This document shows positions 8,470 to 17,794 of a stretch of DNA of 64,000 nt, in pieces. Under the pieces are notes generated by a model that did not search any database, had not been told where the DNA came from, and saw nothing but the letters and a program-made list of their open reading frames with translations. This stretch comes from Burkholderiales bacterium (GTDB lineage Bacteria; Pseudomonadota; Gammaproteobacteria; Burkholderiales; Nitrosomonadaceae). The position numbers were made by a program, and so were the translations under genes. Numbering within the stretch: the first letter of the stretch is position 1; each line of letters opens with the position of its first letter. The stretch is taken from assembly GCA_024235755.1 (NCBI GenBank), contig JACKLV010000004.1, positions 1-64,000 of the forward strand, given 5' to 3'.

Positions 8470-9750
8470 ATGGCTGCAATTGAAAAAGGTTCGCTTGATC
8501 AGACCGAATTATTACGTTTTATAACCGCTGGCAGTGTTGACGATGGCAAGAGTACTTTAATCGGTCGCCTGCTGCATGACTCTAAATCGATTTTTGAGGA
8601 CCAGCTTAGTTCGATTACCAGCACCACGCGTCGTCGTGGTATGGAAGGTGTTGACTTATCCCTGTTAACCGATGGATTGCAGGCCGAGCGAGAGCAGGGA
8701 ATTACTATTGATGTTGCTTATCGTTATTTTGCCACGCCCAAACGCAAATTTATCATTGCTGATACACCGGGTCATGAACAATATACCCGCAACATGGTGA
8801 CTGGCGCTTCCACGGCCAATCTGGCCGTTATTCTGATTGACGCGCGTAAAGGTGTACTGACGCAATCGCGCCGCCACGCTTATTTGGCTAGTCTGGTCGG
8901 TATTCCGCATCTGGTAGTGGCGGTGAATAAAATGGATCTTGTTGATTATTCGCAATCGGTATTTGATGAGATTTGCAAGGATTTCTCAAGATTTGCTGAA
9001 CGACTTAATTTTCATCATATTGATTTTATTCCGATATCTGCGTTACGTGGCGATATGGTAGTAGAGCGTGGTGACCAGTTGAATTGGTACAAAGGCATGA
9101 CACTGATGGATTTGCTGGAAAACATTTCTATCAGTCATGATGTTAACCGTGAGGATTTTCGTTTTCCGGTCCAGTGGGTATGTCGGCCGCATACCAAAGA
9201 ATTGCATGATTTCAGGGGATATATGGGACGTATTGAATCAGGCGCTATTCAAGTAGGTGATGCCATTACGGTATTACCATCAGGGCTAAATTCTCGTGTA
9301 AAGGAAATCGTTCTGTATGAAGGGCCAATCGAACAAGCCGAGGCACCTCAATCGATTACTTTAACGATCGAAGATCATCTTGATATTTCCCGTGGTGATG
9401 TTTTAGTGAAAACAGGTGACCTGACACAAGTAACCAAAACTTTTGATGCAATGCTGTGTTGGTTGTCTGAACAACCGCTTGACCCAGCCCGAAAATATTT
9501 GATCAAGCACACGACCCGTGTCGTCAAGGCAGTTGTGAGTCGTATCGATTATCGAGTTGACGTGAATACGATGGATCATGAAGCGTCGGATAAATTAACA
9601 ATGAATGATATTGCACATGTGAATATCAAAGTCCAACAGCCGCTGGTATGTGATGACTATCAGCGCAATCGTGCAACAGGTTGTTTTATCGTGATTGATG
9701 AAAGCAGTAACAATACTGTTGGCGCAGGCATGATATGTACGGCAGTTTGA
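8470..9750 (+). CDS. cysN: Sulfate adenylyltransferase subunit 1 (GTPase)
   Basis: Regulatory GTPase subunit of ATP sulfurylase. An open frame extends to a GTG at 8440, but the ATG at 8470 has AGAAAGG just upstream and matches family N-termini, giving 426 residues. An EF-Tu-like GTPase domain shows the P-loop GSVDDGKST, DTPGHEQYTRNM (G3) and NKMD (G4), followed by beta-barrel domains. There is no C-terminal APS-kinase (CysC) fusion, consistent with the APS-reductase route. It ends the compact sulfate activation run; 190 bases separate it from the large flavoprotein gene. Confidence 0.96.
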   Translation: MAAIEKGSLDQTELLRFITAGSVDDGKSTLIGRLLHDSKSIFEDQLSSITSTTRRRGMEGVDLSLLTDGLQAEREQGITIDVAYRYFATPKRKFIIADTPGHEQYTRNMVTGASTANLAVILIDARKGVLTQSRRHAYLASLVGIPHLVVAVNKMDLVDYSQSVFDEICKDFSRFAERLNFHHIDFIPISALRGDMVVERGDQLNWYKGMTLMDLLENISISHDVNREDFRFPVQWVCRPHTKELHDFRGYMGRIESGAIQVGDAITVLPSGLNSRVKEIVLYEGPIEQAEAPQSITLTIEDHLDISRGDVLVKTGDLTQVTKTFDAMLCWLSEQPLDPARKYLIKHTTRVVKAVVSRIDYRVDVNTMDHEASDKLTMNDIAHVNIKVQQPLVCDDYQRNRATGCFIVIDESSNNTVGAGMICTAV

Positions 9751-9941
9751 CCATCATGGAAAAAACATTTTCCGTATCATTTCGACAGCTTTAATGCTGG
9801 CGTGATTTTGTTGAGTTTGCAGTTTTGTGTCCGTAGTTACGGCTAGATTGTCGATTCTCAAATCAACCCTACCTATAAGCAATATTACTTGTGCTTGTAA
9901 TTGACTGACTTAAATTTTCGATATTGAGTTTGAATTAATTT

Positions 9942-12900
9942 ATGAGAACTTCGGATTTAGCTTTCCATTCCCAGGCGACGCTTTCATCGCCTAATTTTCA
10001 ATTAGACATCACGACCGCAGATCTATATGCGCGCGAAGGTCTACTCAAGATAGACCGGGCATTTCTGGATTACTTGCATGAGGGTGACGCGGCGCTTTAT
10101 GAAAAGCTGCAAAGTGCTCGTCAAGCGCCTGATTCACTGCAGCCAAAAGATGAATCGGCGTTACTGATTGAAATTGCGCCTTGGCTCGAAGATTATATTG
10201 CGAAGTTGTTTAACATAGAAAGTGAAGTAAAGTTGTTAGCCGCTAAACATCATGAACTGGCGCCACTTTATTTTTGCAAACGGCAATTTGTGCAACGCCG
10301 GGCGAAGGGAAAAGTCAGTGCCGAAGAGTTGGCCGACATCAATGGAATAGCATTGGAGAAAGCGCTGGAAGCCGAGTTTGGTGAACCATTCTCGGAACTG
10401 GTTTTTGCGAAGAATGTAACGCTGTGGATGGAAGATGAAGCTGCGCATGCTGAACGCTTAAAAATGGCGCTGCACTATGCGGCCTGGGCATTAAGAACAT
10501 TCGAAGGGCAGGCACACACACACACAGGCCTTTTGTTTAAATCGCCGGCCAAGCTGGATTTTCAGAATTTGTTGAATTTGAAGATTGATGACGCACAGGG
10601 TTTTCCGCTGTATACGATTGACCATTTGAGGCAGCGCAATGGTTTTGCGTTGACTGATGAAGGCACCGATCTAGCAGGGGCATTGGATGAAGCTAATTAT
10701 TGTATTTGGTGTCATGAGCAGGGTAAGGATTCATGTTCTAAAGGGTTGAAAGAAAAACCTAAGTCTCCGGAGGAAGCGCCTGCATTCAAAAAAAGCGAGC
10801 TCGGCGCATTATTGGCCGGATGTCCGCTTGAAGAGCGCATTTCAGAATTTCACAAACTTAAAACCCAGGGTGTCGCCGTTGGCAGTCTGGCTATGATCGT
10901 ATTGGACAATCCAATGTGCGCGGGTACCGGACATAGGATATGTAATGATTGTATGAAGTCCTGTATTTATCAAAAACAGGATCCGGTCGATATTCCCCAG
11001 GCTGAAACACGAACATTGAAAGACGTGCTTGCTTTGCCGTGGGGATATGAAATCTACAGTCTGTTGACGCGTTGGAATCCATTGAATTTACAACGCCCTG
11101 TCCCTAAGGCTCCGACGGGAAAAAAAGTGTTGGTTGTGGGCATGGGTCCGGCCGGATATACGCTGGCGCATCATTTGATGAACGATGGGCATACGGTTGT
11201 CGGTATTGATGGCTTAAAAATTGAACCGTTGCAGGAAGATATCTCAGGTATCAATATGCGCGGCGAGCGTGTTCCGTTTCATGCTATCCATGATGCCGGC
11301 GAACTCGAAGAAAATCTCGATGAGCGTATACCAATTGGTTTCGGCGGCGTGGCGGAATATGGCATTACCGTGCGCTGGAATAAGAATTTCCTTAAGCTGA
11401 TACGCCTATTGCTGGAACGCAGAGACCAGTTTGCATTGTTCGGAGGTGTGCGTTTTGGCGGTACTTTAACAACCGACGACGCGTTTTCGATAGGTTTTGA
11501 CCATATTGCTTTGGCTGCGGGCGCTGGAAAACCGACAATATTGAATTTACCGAACGGTCTGGCACGTGGTGTGCGGGCTGCTTCAGATTTTTTGATGGCA
11601 TTGCAATTAAGTGGTGCATCTCAAAGCGATTCAATCGCTAATATGCAACTGCGACTGCCGGTAATCGTGATTGGAGGGGGGCTAACCGCAATCGATACGG
11701 CAACCGAAGCACTGGCCTATTATCCGGTTCAGGTGGAAAAGTTTTTGCAACGTTATGAGATTTTGTGTGCTGTTCGGGGGGAAGAAGCGCTGCGCTCAGT
11801 CTGGGATGCTGAAGAAACAGAGATTGCCAATGAGTTCTTGCAACACGGGCGTGCCATTCGGGCTGAACGCGAGTCGGCAAAACGTGAAGGACGCGAACCT
11901 GATATTCTGTCTTTATTGCAATCATGGGGTGGTGCAACTATTGCCTATCGCAAACGTTTGGTTGATAGTCCTTCTTATACGCTAAATCACGAAGAAGTCG
12001 AAAAAGCACTTGAAGAGGGAATCGCCTTCGCGGAAGGTTTGACGCCGATACGTATCAATGTCAATCAATGGGAGCATGTGCAATCTGTACAGTTTGCCAT
12101 ACAAAAACGCGATGAAACTGGACAGTGGCAATCTGCTGGTGAAATTGAACTGCCTGCGCATGCGCTACTTGTTGCTGCCGGCACTCAGCCCAATACGGTT
12201 CTGGCGCGGGAAGATGCTGAAATCTACAAGCTCGATGGCCGTTATTTTGCGTCATGCGACGAAATGGGCAATACAGTGGCACCTGAATACGGCAACCCAA
12301 AATCGGGAGCATCAGTTTTGCTGGGCCGTTATAAAAACGCTGAAGACGGACGTTTTATCAGCTTTTTTGGTGACTTGCATCCGTCTTACTCGGGTAATGT
12401 GGTTAAAGCAATGTCGAGCGCCAAGCAGGGCTACCCCATCGTCAGTAAAGTGCTGGATCAGATAACACCGTCTTCTGATAAAACAGCGCTACAGTTTCTC
12501 GCTGAATTTAACATTCAGTTGCGCCCTATGGTGCACAAAGTGGAAAGGTTGACACCGAACATTATCGAAGTCATTGTGCATGCGCCGTTGGCTGCCAGCC
12601 GCTTCCGTCCAGGGCAGTTTTACCGCTTTCAAAATTACGCATCGCTTGCGCCTGTGGCTGGCGATACTCGGATGGCAATGGAAGGGATCGCATTGACTGG
12701 CGCTTCGGTGGATGTTGATCGTGGCCTGGTTTCTTTGATTGCACTGGAAATGGGTGGATCGGCTGATCTGTGTGCTTCATTGAAACCTGACGAACCGGTG
12801 ATATTGATGGGACCGACAGGCACCCCGACCGAAATTGAACCCGGTGAAACGGTTGTGCTGGTTGGCGGAGGGTTAGGTAACGCAGTGTTGTTTTCCATAG

Positions 12901-13478
12901 GTGCCGCAGCGCGAGCAGCTGGATCGAAGGTTCTTTATTTCGCTGGATATAAGAAGCTTGTTGACCGATATAAAGTGGCTGAAATTGAAGCGGCTGCAGA
13001 TACAGTGGTCTGGTGCTGTGATGAAGCGCCAGGGTTTGAACCATCCCGGTCTGGCGATAAACAATTCGTTGGTAATATTGTGGAGGCGATGGCTGCATAT
13101 GGCAGCGGTCGGTTAGGAGAGCAACCCGTACCGTTGGTGGAGGTCGATCGGATTATCGCAATTGGCTCGGATCGTATGATGGCTGCTGTGGGTGCGGCAC
13201 GGTACAAACAACTGAAACCTTATTTAAAAGCTGATCATTTTGCAATTGGTTCGATCAATTCGCCAATGCAATGCATGATGAAAGAAATATGTGCGCAATG
13301 CCTGCAACCGCACAAAGATCCCGAAACTGGGGAAATTACCTATGTCTTTTCCTGCTTTAATCAGGACCAGCCGCTTGATCAGGTTGACTTTGCTGGCCTG
13401 GCATCGCGCCTGAGGCAAAACAGTGTTCAGGAAAAGTTAACCAGTCGTTGGATCGACCACTGTCTTGGAAAGCGATAG
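9942..13478 (+). CDS. Large multidomain FAD/NAD(P) and Fe-S oxidoreductase (GltD-like plus ferredoxin reductase-like)
   Basis: A 1178-residue cytoplasmic flavoprotein. Residues 1-250 are helical and unrecognised. A CxxC-x6-C group (about 253-263) and a second cysteine cluster near 325-345 (CAGTGHRICNDCMKSC) resemble the Fe-S region of glutamate synthase small subunits. Dinucleotide folds follow at about 397 (VGMGPAG) and 575 (IGGGLTA). The C-terminal part looks like a dihydroorotate dehydrogenase electron-transfer subunit: an FAD-binding RPGQFYRF near 888, a nucleotide fold VGGGLGN near 973, and a terminal cysteine cluster C-x5-C-x2-C near 1110. It probably moves electrons between NAD(P)H and an Fe-S partner. 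Following a cys locus that lacks cysJ, it is a candidate donor to CysI, but that is inference. Confidence 0.8.
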   Translation: MRTSDLAFHSQATLSSPNFQLDITTADLYAREGLLKIDRAFLDYLHEGDAALYEKLQSARQAPDSLQPKDESALLIEIAPWLEDYIAKLFNIESEVKLLAAKHHELAPLYFCKRQFVQRRAKGKVSAEELADINGIALEKALEAEFGEPFSELVFAKNVTLWMEDEAAHAERLKMALHYAAWALRTFEGQAHTHTGLLFKSPAKLDFQNLLNLKIDDAQGFPLYTIDHLRQRNGFALTDEGTDLAGALDEANYCIWCHEQGKDSCSKGLKEKPKSPEEAPAFKKSELGALLAGCPLEERISEFHKLKTQGVAVGSLAMIVLDNPMCAGTGHRICNDCMKSCIYQKQDPVDIPQAETRTLKDVLALPWGYEIYSLLTRWNPLNLQRPVPKAPTGKKVLVVGMGPAGYTLAHHLMNDGHTVVGIDGLKIEPLQEDISGINMRGERVPFHAIHDAGELEENLDERIPIGFGGVAEYGITVRWNKNFLKLIRLLLERRDQFALFGGVRFGGTLTTDDAFSIGFDHIALAAGAGKPTILNLPNGLARGVRAASDFLMALQLSGASQSDSIANMQLRLPVIVIGGGLTAIDTATEALAYYPVQVEKFLQRYEILCAVRGEEALRSVWDAEETEIANEFLQHGRAIRAERESAKREGREPDILSLLQSWGGATIAYRKRLVDSPSYTLNHEEVEKALEEGIAFAEGLTPIRINVNQWEHVQSVQFAIQKRDETGQWQSAGEIELPAHALLVAAGTQPNTVLAREDAEIYKLDGRYFASCDEMGNTVAPEYGNPKSGASVLLGRYKNAEDGRFISFFGDLHPSYSGNVVKAMSSAKQGYPIVSKVLDQITPSSDKTALQFLAEFNIQLRPMVHKVERLTPNIIEVIVHAPLAASRFRPGQFYRFQNYASLAPVAGDTRMAMEGIALTGASVDVDRGLVSLIALEMGGSADLCASLKPDEPVILMGPTGTPTEIEPGETVVLVGGGLGNAVLFSIGAAARAAGSKVLYFAGYKKLVDRYKVAEIEAAADTVVWCCDEAPGFEPSRSGDKQFVGNIVEAMAAYGSGRLGEQPVPLVEVDRIIAIGSDRMMAAVGAARYKQLKPYLKADHFAIGSINSPMQCMMKEICAQCLQPHKDPETGEITYVFSCFNQDQPLDQVDFAGLASRLRQNSVQEKLTSRWIDHCLGKR

Positions 13479-13540
13479 TAGAATTTTAGAAATGGGCGAA
13501 GAACGACGGGGAATTTAGCAGTCTCGTCGTTGTGAGTCGA

Positions 13541-14074
13541 TTAGTAGTCGCCGCTTTTTGTCAAAAGCGTATTTTTGACAGTACTGTCAACGATAGCGCC
13601 AACTTTTTCGAGGGCACTCCTTCCCAATAGCATAGGCGTTGAGAAATGCGAACGGTCAATCAAATTGACCATAATGGTGTGTGGCTCGCCGTCGAAGTAA
13701 ATTTCCATGTTAACGACGGGACGTGAATGATGTTTTTCTGTCTTATTGCTTTCGGATGCACGCTTTTTTATTCGTGAGTGCCGAACAAGTGGCAAATCAT
13801 AGCGAAGGATTTGTTCCAGGTCAGGATGGGAAACAGTAAATTTCACATACTTCTCACCTTCCTTATCATATAGCTGAATATCTTGTGCTGATATCGATGC
13901 AGTTTCGGCACCGGTATCCAGTTTGGCTGTCAGTGTGACATCATCAGGCGACAATTGGACCGGTTCAAGGTAACCGTAAACGGATTTGTTAGCCATAGCT
14001 GGTGTTACTTTCAATAAAAAAACTATTGCAAACAGTATAGCAATATAACGAAATTTGATTATTTGTGATTTCAT
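13541..14074 (-). CDS. Retropepsin-like / putative ATP-dependent zinc protease family protein, secreted
   Basis: A 177-residue protein with an N-terminal hydrophobic signal (about residues 8-28, ending AMA) and one domain of the Zn_protease/RimB family (DUF785, COG4067). The core motif is AKLDTGAETASISA with the DTG triad of aspartic proteases; GRSALEKVGAIVDS is the usual C-terminal signature. Despite the historical name, the fold is retropepsin-like. A periplasmic location is predicted. It stands alone, convergent with the preceding flavoprotein gene; an ACGACG...CGTCGT hairpin lies between them (13502-13530). Confidence 0.82.
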   Translation of the reverse strand: MKSQIIKFRYIAILFAIVFLLKVTPAMANKSVYGYLEPVQLSPDDVTLTAKLDTGAETASISAQDIQLYDKEGEKYVKFTVSHPDLEQILRYDLPLVRHSRIKKRASESNKTEKHHSRPVVNMEIYFDGEPHTIMVNLIDRSHFSTPMLLGRSALEKVGAIVDSTVKNTLLTKSGDY

Positions 14075-14526
14075 AACAATTTTAAGTCGTTTTGGGTTGC
14101 GGAATTAGTTGTTATTTAGACACAAAGCAAGTCATCATAAAACTTTGTATGAATGACATAATCCAATGAATTTCAGATTGCGTCGTATATGTGTAGTATG
14201 AGTATTGTAAATACTCACACCTAATGAAAAAACAAGAATACAAAAACTTTTACCTTCTTTTTTTAAGATACATGAAGACCTGTAAGATTGCAACGATGGC
14301 ACAATGCAGATTTTAAAAGCAATGAACGTTGCGTTTACACAAGTGAGAAAAACTTGCATCGGTTAACAGTAATGCAATGGAACGCGGGCCAATCGCTGAT
14401 TTATGCTGTAAATTGCTTTATTGTACAGATAATTTCGGTATACTTTTGCTAAGCAGTTAAAATGAATAGCAGATTTATCGCTATTCATGTTTTGTCAGTC
14501 AATAAAATTTAACTTTAAAGGAGCGC
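14075..14526. other. Intergenic region upstream of the dodecin gene
   Basis: About 450 bases, AT-rich, without a convincing gene. A 74-codon minus-strand frame at 14135-14359 lacks a Shine-Dalgarno, a recognisable motif or plausible composition and is rejected. The 3' part forms the leader of the dodecin gene and contains a hairpin followed by T-rich sequence, listed separately. Confidence 0.5.
14462..14494 (+). terminator. Terminator-like hairpin in the dodecin leader
   Basis: A perfect 9-bp inverted repeat (ATGAATAGC at 14462-14470 and GCTATTCAT at 14480-14488, 9-base loop) is followed by GTTTTGT. It lies about 40 bases before the dodecin start on the coding strand. It could be an attenuator in the leader or a terminator of a short upstream transcript. 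The T-run is interrupted, so strength is uncertain. Confidence 0.45.
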
Positions 14527-14739
14527 ATGATGTCAGATCATATCTATAAAATCATGGAATTAACCGGATCATCTTCAACCAGTATGCAGAGCGCAATCGA
14601 AAATGCGGTTGCCCGGGCGTCAAAAACGGTTCGGGATATGCGCTGGTTTGAAGTTATTGAAACCCGTGGCCATATTGAGCAGGGTACTATCAAACACTGG
14701 CAGGTGACTATCAAGGTTGGCTTTACATTAAATGAATAA
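14527..14739 (+). CDS. Dodecin family flavin-binding protein
   Basis: A 70-residue protein matching the dodecin family: a beta-alpha-beta-beta fold with SDHIYKIMELTGSS at the start, an amphipathic helix AIENAVARASKT, then RWFEVIETRGHIE and WQVTIKVGFTL. Dodecins assemble into hollow dodecamers that bind riboflavin or FMN and are thought to buffer flavins. AAAGGAG sits 5-8 bases upstream. Two consecutive ATGs occur; either could be used. The gene is monocistronic and followed by a HemJ-like gene after about 90 bases. Confidence 0.92.
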   Translation: MMSDHIYKIMELTGSSSTSMQSAIENAVARASKTVRDMRWFEVIETRGHIEQGTIKHWQVTIKVGFTLNE

Positions 14740-14827
14740 TATTTAAATGGATAGCGTGAGTCATTGGGCAACCTGCCGTGATGACTAAAATTTACTAAAA
14801 CGATAGTTATTACAATTTTTCCCGGCT

Positions 14828-15247
14828 ATGCTCTGGATAAAATCCTTTCATATTATTTTTATGGTTACCTGGTTTGCCGGGTTGTTTTATTTGCCACGAT
14901 TGTTTGTTTATCACGCAATGTGTGAAGATACGCCCGGCAAAGAGCGGTTTAAAATCATGGAGCGTAAACTTTACTACGGCATTATGACGCCGGGTGCGGT
15001 TTTGACTGTTGTTTTTGGCGTCTGGTTATGGGTCGGTTATGGTTTCTCGGGTGACTGGCTTTATGCCAAACTAGCGTTGGTTCTGATCTTGGTTGTTTAT
15101 CATTATTATTGCGGTCAGTATGTCAAGGCTTTTAAACAGGATAATAATGTGCATGGTCATGTTTTTTACCGCTGGTTTAATGAGTTTCCTGTGTTGATTT
15201 TGTTTGCTGCCGTAATGTTGGTGGTTTTTAAACCAGCGCTGTTTTAA
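14828..15247 (+). CDS. hemJ: HemJ/CopD-like membrane protein, probable protoporphyrinogen oxidase
   Basis: A 139-residue integral membrane protein with four hydrophobic segments, matching the HemJ (UPF0093/YfhB) family. N-terminal LWIKSFHIIFMVTWFAGLFYLPRLFVYH contains the conserved histidine and tryptophan, and the C-terminus has the usual FNEFPVLIL. HemJ oxidises protoporphyrinogen IX to protoporphyrin IX in organisms lacking HemG or HemY and binds heme b. Length fits. Neighbouring genes do not belong to heme synthesis. Confidence 0.9.
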   Translation: MLWIKSFHIIFMVTWFAGLFYLPRLFVYHAMCEDTPGKERFKIMERKLYYGIMTPGAVLTVVFGVWLWVGYGFSGDWLYAKLALVLILVVYHYYCGQYVKAFKQDNNVHGHVFYRWFNEFPVLILFAAVMLVVFKPALF

Positions 15248-15266
15248 GCAACTGGAGTGTTACAGT

Positions 15267-16226
15267 ATGCTTAATGTTTACTTTACAGTTGATGTTGAAA
15301 TTTGGTGCGGTAGTTGGCAGGATATCGACAGCAAATTTCCACGTGCGTTCAAACAATATATCTATGGACATACGCCCGATGGCGATTTTGGCTTGCCGTA
15401 CAAGCTAAAGGTATTAAATGATCATGGATTAAAAGGTGTTTTTTTTGTAGAGCCCATGTTCAGTTGCCGATTTGGCCGGGGTCCGCTTGAAGAAATTGTC
15501 AATCTCATTAAAGAAGCCAATCAGGCAATTGAATTGCATTTGCATACCGAATGGGTTGACGAAGCGAAACAACCGATTTTCCCTTCAGTCGCACAAAAGC
15601 GTCAGTTTATGCGTTATTTTAATCTGGATGAACAGACTCGTCTGATAGCTTTGGGTAAGCAATGGCTCATGGAATCGGGGGTAGAAAAAATCCGGGCATT
15701 TCGGGCGGGTAGTTTTGGTTTTAATGTGGAAACATTGAATGCTTTAATTGCTAACGATATTGCTATAGATAGTAGTTACAATGCCAGTTTTATGGGTACT
15801 GAAAGCAATTTTATGCCAGGTACCGTAGTTACCGAAGCAGTCCGGTACCAAAACGTCTACGAATTACCCATGACTGTTTACTTTGATAGACCGGGCCACT
15901 TGCGGCATACGCAATTATGTGCCTGTTCATATAAAGAAATGGAAAGCTTATTATGGAAAGCGTTAGAACAAGGGCGAAAAAATTTCACAATCTTGTCACA
16001 TAATTTTGAATTGCTGCATCGATCATTTGAACGGCCAGATAAGATTGTTATTAAGCGATTTATGCAACTTTGTGAATTTCTTGATAAAAATAAGGATTGT
16101 TTTAAAACTTGTGATTATGGCGATTATCAGGGTGCTGTGTTTGATAAGCAGCCAACGCCACTACTCTCGCCGTTGTGGAGAACTGGTCAGCGTATGTTAG
16201 AACAGCTATGGAGTAAGTATGCATGA
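15267..16226 (+). CDS. Polysaccharide deacetylase family protein
   Basis: A 319-residue cytoplasmic protein with the carbohydrate esterase 4-like (NodB) fold. It opens with VYFTVDVEIWCG, where the Asp/Glu are the catalytic base and metal ligand. ELHLHTEW gives the H-x-H metal pair near residue 92, RAGSFGF lies near 148 and SHNFELLH near 245. GGAG precedes the ATG by about 9 bases. No signal peptide is seen, so it may act on cytoplasmic or lipid-linked glycans. It overlaps the next gene by ATGA, indicating translational coupling with a FemAB/GNAT-like protein. The pair probably belongs to surface glycan or exopolysaccharide modification. Confidence 0.87.
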   Translation: MLNVYFTVDVEIWCGSWQDIDSKFPRAFKQYIYGHTPDGDFGLPYKLKVLNDHGLKGVFFVEPMFSCRFGRGPLEEIVNLIKEANQAIELHLHTEWVDEAKQPIFPSVAQKRQFMRYFNLDEQTRLIALGKQWLMESGVEKIRAFRAGSFGFNVETLNALIANDIAIDSSYNASFMGTESNFMPGTVVTEAVRYQNVYELPMTVYFDRPGHLRHTQLCACSYKEMESLLWKALEQGRKNFTILSHNFELLHRSFERPDKIVIKRFMQLCEFLDKNKDCFKTCDYGDYQGAVFDKQPTPLLSPLWRTGQRMLEQLWSKYA

Positions 16227-17167
16227 ATGACCGGTGGTGCTTACAAAATGTTTCTCTGAAATATATGCTGAGTGATTTAACGCTATTTGTTAGAACATTG
16301 TATCTCAGAGTAAAACAATTTGAAGTGATTGATCCGGCTGCGCCAGTTAACACAAAATGGTTGCCTTCTCATAAACTTGCAAATGGTGAACAGGGTTTTT
16401 TGTTGCGTTCACTGCCACTGGCGGAAATACAACCTAGGCTATCTGTTAAGAGTGGATTTATTTGTTATATTCCTGCACAGTTTGAACGCTGTTATATTGA
16501 TCTGGCTATGACTTTCGAGGAATATTCAAATACATTTTCTGCCAAGTCTCGCTCCACGATACGTCGGAAAATAAGAAAATTCAATGAGTTTTGCAATCAA
16601 AATATGCATTTTGAAGTGTATAAAAATGCAGATGAAATGCAAACATTTTATCAATTGGCGAGAACGTTATCTGAAAAAACCTATCAGGAAAAACTGCTTG
16701 ATGCCGGTTTGCCAGACAGTGAAGCGTTTCGTCAGGAAATGAAAGAAAAAGCACAACAAGGTCAAGTCAGAGGTTATCTATTATTGAACGACAAGAAACC
16801 GGTTGCTTACATGTACTGTCCGATTTTTGACGGAGTGGTTTTGTATCAGCACCTTGGTTTTGACCCAGACTATAAAAAGTTGTCCGTTGGTACAATCTTG
16901 CACTGGCTTGTGTTTGAAAATTTATTTCAAGAATCAAAATTTCGCTTTTTTGACTTTACGGAAGGCAGTTCAGATCATAAACAAATGTATTCGACAGGTA
17001 GAATATTGTGCGGCAATATCTTTATACTCGAAAATGCTTTCTCAATGCGTTTTTGGATTCGGTGCCATATGTTAGTTGAAGATTTTTCCCTGGGTCTAGG
17101 GAAATTATTTGATGCACTGGGGCTCAAGGCCAAAATAAAAAGGTTTATCCGCTATGGATCCGGATAG
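16223..17167 (+). CDS. FemAB/GNAT-type acyltransferase-like protein
   Basis: A 314-residue protein with the double-GNAT organisation of the FemAB or Acetyltransf_6 (BioF2-like) group. SKSRSTIRRKIRKF-type text near residue 110 matches the RRxxRK segment of these proteins. The second domain contains VRGYLLLNDKKPVAYMYCPIFDGVVLYQHLGFDPDYKKLSVGT, typical of an acyl-donor site. Similar proteins occur in exopolysaccharide clusters and often transfer amino-acyl or acyl groups to sugars. Its start overlaps the deacetylase stop by four bases. The substrate is unknown. Confidence 0.8.
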   Translation: MNDRWCLQNVSLKYMLSDLTLFVRTLYLRVKQFEVIDPAAPVNTKWLPSHKLANGEQGFLLRSLPLAEIQPRLSVKSGFICYIPAQFERCYIDLAMTFEEYSNTFSAKSRSTIRRKIRKFNEFCNQNMHFEVYKNADEMQTFYQLARTLSEKTYQEKLLDAGLPDSEAFRQEMKEKAQQGQVRGYLLLNDKKPVAYMYCPIFDGVVLYQHLGFDPDYKKLSVGTILHWLVFENLFQESKFRFFDFTEGSSDHKQMYSTGRILCGNIFILENAFSMRFWIRCHMLVEDFSLGLGKLFDALGLKAKIKRFIRYGSG

Positions 17168-17794
17168 AAAACACGTATTGTTCTGGTTTAATCAAGTTAA
17201 CACCATTTTGGTGAGAGACAATGTTATTGTCACTGATCGATATGTTTATGAAAGAAAAACGAGTTTGCAAACGACATGCGCAGTCGCTTAAAGAATGAAG
17301 GTGTTTGCAACAAATAGAGTTGCTTGGTTTTATAGCAAATAAATTATCCACTTTTATTTTAAGCGTAATTGAAACGTATTGAAGCGGCAATGCATTCGTC
17401 GGCAGTTCCAGTGTATGACTGCCTGCACAGCGCAGCTTCAGGGGAATTAATGATGTTGCTGTTGTCTTGATTTTTACCGGTATCAGCCAGGTTCCGTTGA
17501 ATTTGTTTTTGCACAGCACGATAAGCTCGTAGGCAATTCCCAAAGGTCTTGGTGTACAGGTCTTGCTCGTGACAATAAGTCGATTGCGACAATCCACGCG
17601 TTAGCCACGCATGTCATTAATTATCTTCCTGAAAATGACCGAGACAACCAGATAAAATTCTAATTTATAGATGGCGGGGTTGGATGCTTACATTCCTTAT
17701 GGCTTTGGTTGGAAAGTATCTGACTGTATCTACACTGCTTTTAGTGTTAGTTAGTGGTCTGAGAATTCTTGTAATTTATGGCGGCTCACATGGC
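17168..17794. other. Intergenic stretch with overlapping unsupported minus-strand frames
   Basis: A 627-base stretch with no gene I can support. Two overlapping minus-strand frames exist (17145-17597, 150 codons, ATG; 17359-17592, 77 codons, TTG). The 77-codon frame has spaced cysteines and ends SIRFNYA, so it could be a decayed small secreted protein. Neither has a clear ribosome-binding site or recognisable domain. Confidence 0.35.

Noticed and set aside
12571..13098. 175-codon minus-strand frame within the large flavoprotein gene
   Set aside because: Gln/Pro-rich antisense shadow of a well-supported gene.
14135..14359. 74-codon minus-strand frame upstream of dodecin
   Set aside because: No ribosome-binding site, no recognisable motif, and located in AT-rich leader DNA.
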